DNA from: Bubalus kerabau
Lineage: Eukaryota; Chordata; Mammalia; Artiodactyla; Bovidae
Assembly (NCBI RefSeq): GCF_029407905.1
Contig: NW_026577926.1
Span: 62,001 to 126,000 of the forward strand
Reading direction: 5' to 3'
DNA: 64,000 bases
In this document: positions 60,740 to 64,000 of the stretch, piece by piece
Layout: the number at the start of each line of letters is the position of its first letter
How positions within the stretch are numbered: the first letter of the stretch is position 1
Translations under genes and position numbers: made by a program
The notes under the pieces: model-generated
What the model saw: only the letters and a program-made list of their open reading frames with translations
Told to the model about the DNA's origin: nothing
The model's database searches: none

Positions 60740-61425
60740 GTGCATCGATATCAAAAGGGTTGAGAACAGTCAGGTAGGATCACATATGTCACCGTGAAAC
60801 ACTACTTCTCCACGTAGCCAAAGCTAACCAAAGATTTCTGTTCTAGGTCCACCTAGAAGAGATCACTTAAGAGGTAAAGAAACTGAAACTCCATTAGCAA
60901 AGGCAGTTCCACATCTCAAGAAAACTTGTGCTAGGCACAGAACTCTTTTCTGGGGGTCCACTTTCCCTACCACCTCCTTATCCCATTCTGTACCCATTCC
61001 TTTGCTTCTGCCATCCTGAAACTGCCACCTGTAAGACAGAACTACTTCGTTTTCCTTCCTCAAGTGCCATTGCATTCCACATACCTTCTTGTAATAACAA
61101 GTCATACATTTCCCTTCAGCAACCAAGAACTGACTTTTATACTGGCATTCGATATAGCGCGCCACCCCCCACCAACAAGAACAGAAGAGAACAAAACAAA
61201 ACAATTGCTTTCTTACATTTAACATGTCAGGAAGGTGCCAGACACTATTCATGGAGAGTCAAAAATCTCTTTTGTTTCTGTGTAAAAGGGAGGTCCGTTC
61301 AAGTCGTGAGTGTTTCAGAACTTTCATTTCTTTGGAAATGACCTAGCTATGAAATACACTGTCGTCACTTAGTTTAGCACAAGGATAGAAACTCGGGGAA
61401 CCAAAACACCTGGAGAAACGTTTTT

Positions 61426-61618
61426 CAGTTCAGTTCAGTTCAGTTGCTCAGTCGTGTCTGACTCTTTGGGACCCGGTGGCCTGCAGGATGCCAGGCTTCC
61501 GTGTCCGTCACCAACTCCAGGGGCTTGCTCAAACTCATCTCCATCAGGTCAGTGATGCCATCCAACCATTTTGTCCTCTGTCATCCCCTTCTCCTCTGCC
61601 TTCAGTCAAGACTATGAG
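61426..61618 (-). mobile_element. BovB-type 3' end fragment, antisense, unit b4
   Basis: Same insertion as in the other units; boundaries from the TTCAG repeats and loss of similarity after CTATGAG. Confidence 0.85.
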
Positions 61619-62111
61619 AGGCATATATTTTAGAGTATAATCATTGTTAAGAGTTTGTCTAAAAGCTCATATCACATTTACGTTTTTTTGCTTTTGATGT
61701 TGTCGTTTCCAGGTCCTTTCTTGCTGACAGGCTTGTGACAGATATAACAATAGAGCAATTTTTACCTCAAAGGAAACCTAGGCACTATGAACATGTTGTG
61801 CTTAATGTTGTTGACTCTTAGACATGTCTATAGTGGAGGAGCAAAACCAAAAATACTAGATATTTCATATTGACTAGTTCCCAGTTCACGGGACTCTGAC
61901 GTTCATTTAGGTCAATGTTTTCTTGTATTTCCAGCAGTTTGATTTGGAAGCGCTGCCTTGTCTTGAGACCATTGAAATCAGAACTCAGAACTTGAGCAAT
62001 ATTATCAAAAACCACAAGGCTCACACTGACACATACCTAAATCCAGAGAGACAGACAAGACATCTTCCAGTTTTCCGCCTGAGATTTAAAATATTTCTTT
62101 GAGCCGGTCTC

Positions 62112-62249
62112 CTGGGGAGTGGGGGATGGGGGTGGAGGTAGGGGTGGGGGTGGCAGCGAGGCAGGCTTGGGTAACAAGCTAATTGTTGGTCATTGCATAT
62201 GCAAAGAACCAGCTTTCCGGGTTCCAAGGAAAAAAGTTTCCTTGGTAAC
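62112..62249. promoter_or_regulatory. G-tract, octamer and X-box-like cluster, unit b4
   Basis: G-tract 62112-62153, TTGCATATGCAA 62193-62204 and GTTTCCTTGGTAAC 62236-62249, before unit b5's CpG island. Confidence 0.4.
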
Positions 62250-62409
62250 CAACTTTGTCTGGTTCTATATACTCTCATGGCCCTCCTAGGTCAGGTCACC
62301 TTGCCTTTCTGTAGTCCTCGTTTGATCCCTAAATCATAGACAGCTTGGATTGTCCATGTGGGGTGGATGTATTGTCCTCGTGTTTGAACTGGCGGCAGTA
62401 GCCAGAGCC

Positions 62410-62935
62410 TCTCCTGGAACCGGGCGTGGGGGCGGGGCTCACCGGGAGCCCCCGGTGAAGGTGAGCAGCGCGCCGCGCCAGGAGTGGGGCGAACCCTGGC
62501 GGCGTGGGTCGGGGTTCCGGTCGGGAGGGGGTGGGGGGCGGTCTCAGTTGTGTTCTCAGGGGTCCCCACTGCGGCTGGGAAGGCAACGGGAGCGCGGCAG
62601 GGGCGGGGCGAACCCGGGCGGCGCGGGGCGGGGTCCGGTCTCGGCTGGGGTCGGCTCCTGGCGGGGGTGGGGGAGGGCTTCCCAGTTGTGCTCTCGGGGG
62701 TCGCCATTGCGGCTGGGCACGCCCATTTCGTGCGCTCCTGGGTCCCCAAGGATCGGCATCCAGTGGGCGCAGCGGAGGGGTGCGGACCACGGGTCAGGGC
62801 ACTGGGACTGCGTGGAGCAGGGAACCACGTATTCCGCCCTCTGTTGGCACATTCTCGGAGCTCCCCCACCTGGCGGTCACAGAAAGGCCTCGCCTTTGGG
62901 GTCAAGGCCTTTACCGCTCCACCCCTCTGCTGAAA
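62410..62935. promoter_or_regulatory. CpG island minisatellite (two repeats), unit b5
   Basis: Landmarks near 62568 and 62707, with GC boxes retained. A 309-codon frame as in b3 is present but not conserved in b4. Confidence 0.7.
62834..62848 (-). promoter_or_regulatory. CTCF-like motif, unit b5
   Basis: Minus-strand GCCAACAGAGGGCGG, identical to b2-b4. Confidence 0.45.
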
Positions 62936-63248
62936 AATCTCCGAGTCTGCGCGGGTTTCCCAAGCAGCCTAGGGTCCGCTGGAAGTCCAAGGGACAGAAC
63001 CCTGAATCTTGGCTGGCTGGCCCAGCCCTGCTTCTGGCACTTTGTAGGCCAGCGGGCCCTGGAGCACCTGCTGGGATGGGAAAGGGAAGGGTCCACGAAT
63101 TGCACCCTAGAAACTTAGTAGGGTGCATGGATTTCAAACCCTGGTGGCCGCCCAGGCAGCAAAGAAGGGGGGAGGGCATCTTGCTGCCCTTTCATGGCCG
63201 AATCTGTGGCTGTCCTGCTGCGTGGGCCTTTTCAAGGGGACCTTGTGC

Positions 63249-63254
63249 AATAAA
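63249..63254 (+). terminator. AATAAA poly(A) signal candidate, unit b5
   Basis: Same context as in b3 and b4, with the GT-rich stretch starting near 63305. Confidence 0.4.
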
Positions 63255-64000
63255 AGTTTGGTATTTTGGAACTGAATGATTAGAACTTGTAACCAGTTTA
63301 AATTATGTGGTGGTGTAATTCAACACAAAACAAAACCAAACCAAGCTCCAAGTGTTTGGCACAGGGAGGTTTCAATATTGAAGGCCTGTTTTCCTTCCAC
63401 TGTGGCATTCTATCAAGAAGTGTGCGGGATTTTTTTTTTTTTTTTAAGAAAAGTGTTCGAAGTGAGGGAAACAGGAAACCCAGAGGTGCCCCTGTAGTTT
63501 GGGGAAGGCCTTAGGAGGTCACTTGGAAATGCTGCTGGCTGTGGGGGAGGGGGGCAGATGGGCTGTGCAGGCTTGTCCTTTGCATGCATGTTCTTGTGTG
63601 TGGAAACCCAACTCGGAGCCATCTCCTGATGTGTAAGCATTTCGCAGACAAACCTTGAGCTAAGCAATGCCTTTGTTCCTAAGGAAATGTTTGTCTTAAG
63701 CGATGTACATATCCTATGGATTTCCGCTGGACTCTGGCTTCAGGTCGGTTCCCCCAATAGGCTCAGAAACGACTTGAACAAAACAGTATGTTTTCCCCCT
63801 ACCTTGTTCTCCTCATCTATGTTAAGGAAATGATATAGTTGCCTGGAATACTGCCTTTCTTCAAGATTCATGTCAATCAGTTTTTGGCCCCGGAGGACTC
63901 ACCTGCTGCCAATGTGACCTCAAGGCATGTCGTGGGGGAGGGGCCTGGTGCCATTCCCTGAGACAGTGCCTTTCTTTCCTGAGCTGACTGCTAGTGCCTG

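Larger units (their letters stand above)
57950..62299. repeat. Macrosatellite unit b4 (4,350 bp)
   Basis: 29 bp shorter than b3. That is fully explained by a 25-bp deletion in the CpG minisatellite near 58257, between two GGCGGGG copies, plus a homopolymer difference (T18 AAAG versus T15 AAG) at the T-tract. Otherwise nearly identical to b3 and b5. Confidence 0.9.
62300..64000. repeat. Macrosatellite unit b5, cut by window end
   Basis: Matches b3 (full-length island without the b4 deletion) up to the last base of the window, so the array continues beyond it. Confidence 0.9.

Noticed and set aside
44597..64000. Direct orthology with human DXZ4 or D4Z4
   Set aside because: Only the architecture is similar (CpG island and CTCF-like motif in a tandem unit). 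I see no homeobox frame as in D4Z4, no sequence match I can support, and satellite I nearby suggests an autosomal pericentromere rather than the X.

Overview
The window is mammalian nuclear DNA from a bovine-type ruminant, probably Bos or a close relative. The left end is a tandem array of a ~1,404-bp CpG- and CTCGAG-rich monomer matching the organisation of bovine satellite I (the 1.715 g/ml family). The rest contains Bov-A2, Bov-tA and BovB elements, which are ruminant-specific. No protein-coding gene, tRNA or rRNA is supported. This is repeat-dominated heterochromatin-edge sequence, most likely pericentromeric (inferred from satellite I). The many open frames are by-products of GC-rich tandem repeats and shift or break between near-identical copies.

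Layout: (1) 1-5313, satellite I: three full monomers and a partial, ending in a strongly decayed edge monomer. (2) 5314-18711, an array of alternating ~695-bp (A) and ~535-bp (B) related monomers forming a ~1,233-bp dimeric higher-order repeat. It is interrupted by a 1,298-bp ERVK-like solo LTR at 7798-9095 and ends in GC-rich monomers carrying a perfect RFX X-box. (3) 18712-25820, two copies (one truncated) of a ~4.4-kb macrosatellite unit. (4) 25821-33190, an old island of decayed L1, BovB and tRNA-type SINE fragments. (5) 33191-44596, a second direct copy of the dimeric array, without the LTR and with one dimer fewer. (6) 44597-64000, five macrosatellite units in tandem, running off the window end. 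Blocks 2-3 and 5-6 are two direct copies of one duplicated module.

The most interesting object is the 4.4-kb unit. Each unit has, in order: a GC-box-rich CpG island built from a ~120-bp minisatellite; a CTCF-like motif (good in four units, degraded in three); a region ending in AATAAA (intact in four, AAGAAA in three); a Bov-A2 SINE with a CGG/CAG tail; an antisense BovB 3' fragment; then a G-rich tract, a palindromic POU-type octamer and an X-box-like site just before the next island. The layout resembles CpG-island/CTCF macrosatellites such as human DXZ4, and I propose it as a candidate transcribed or architectural macrosatellite. The sequence shows the motifs. Function is inference.
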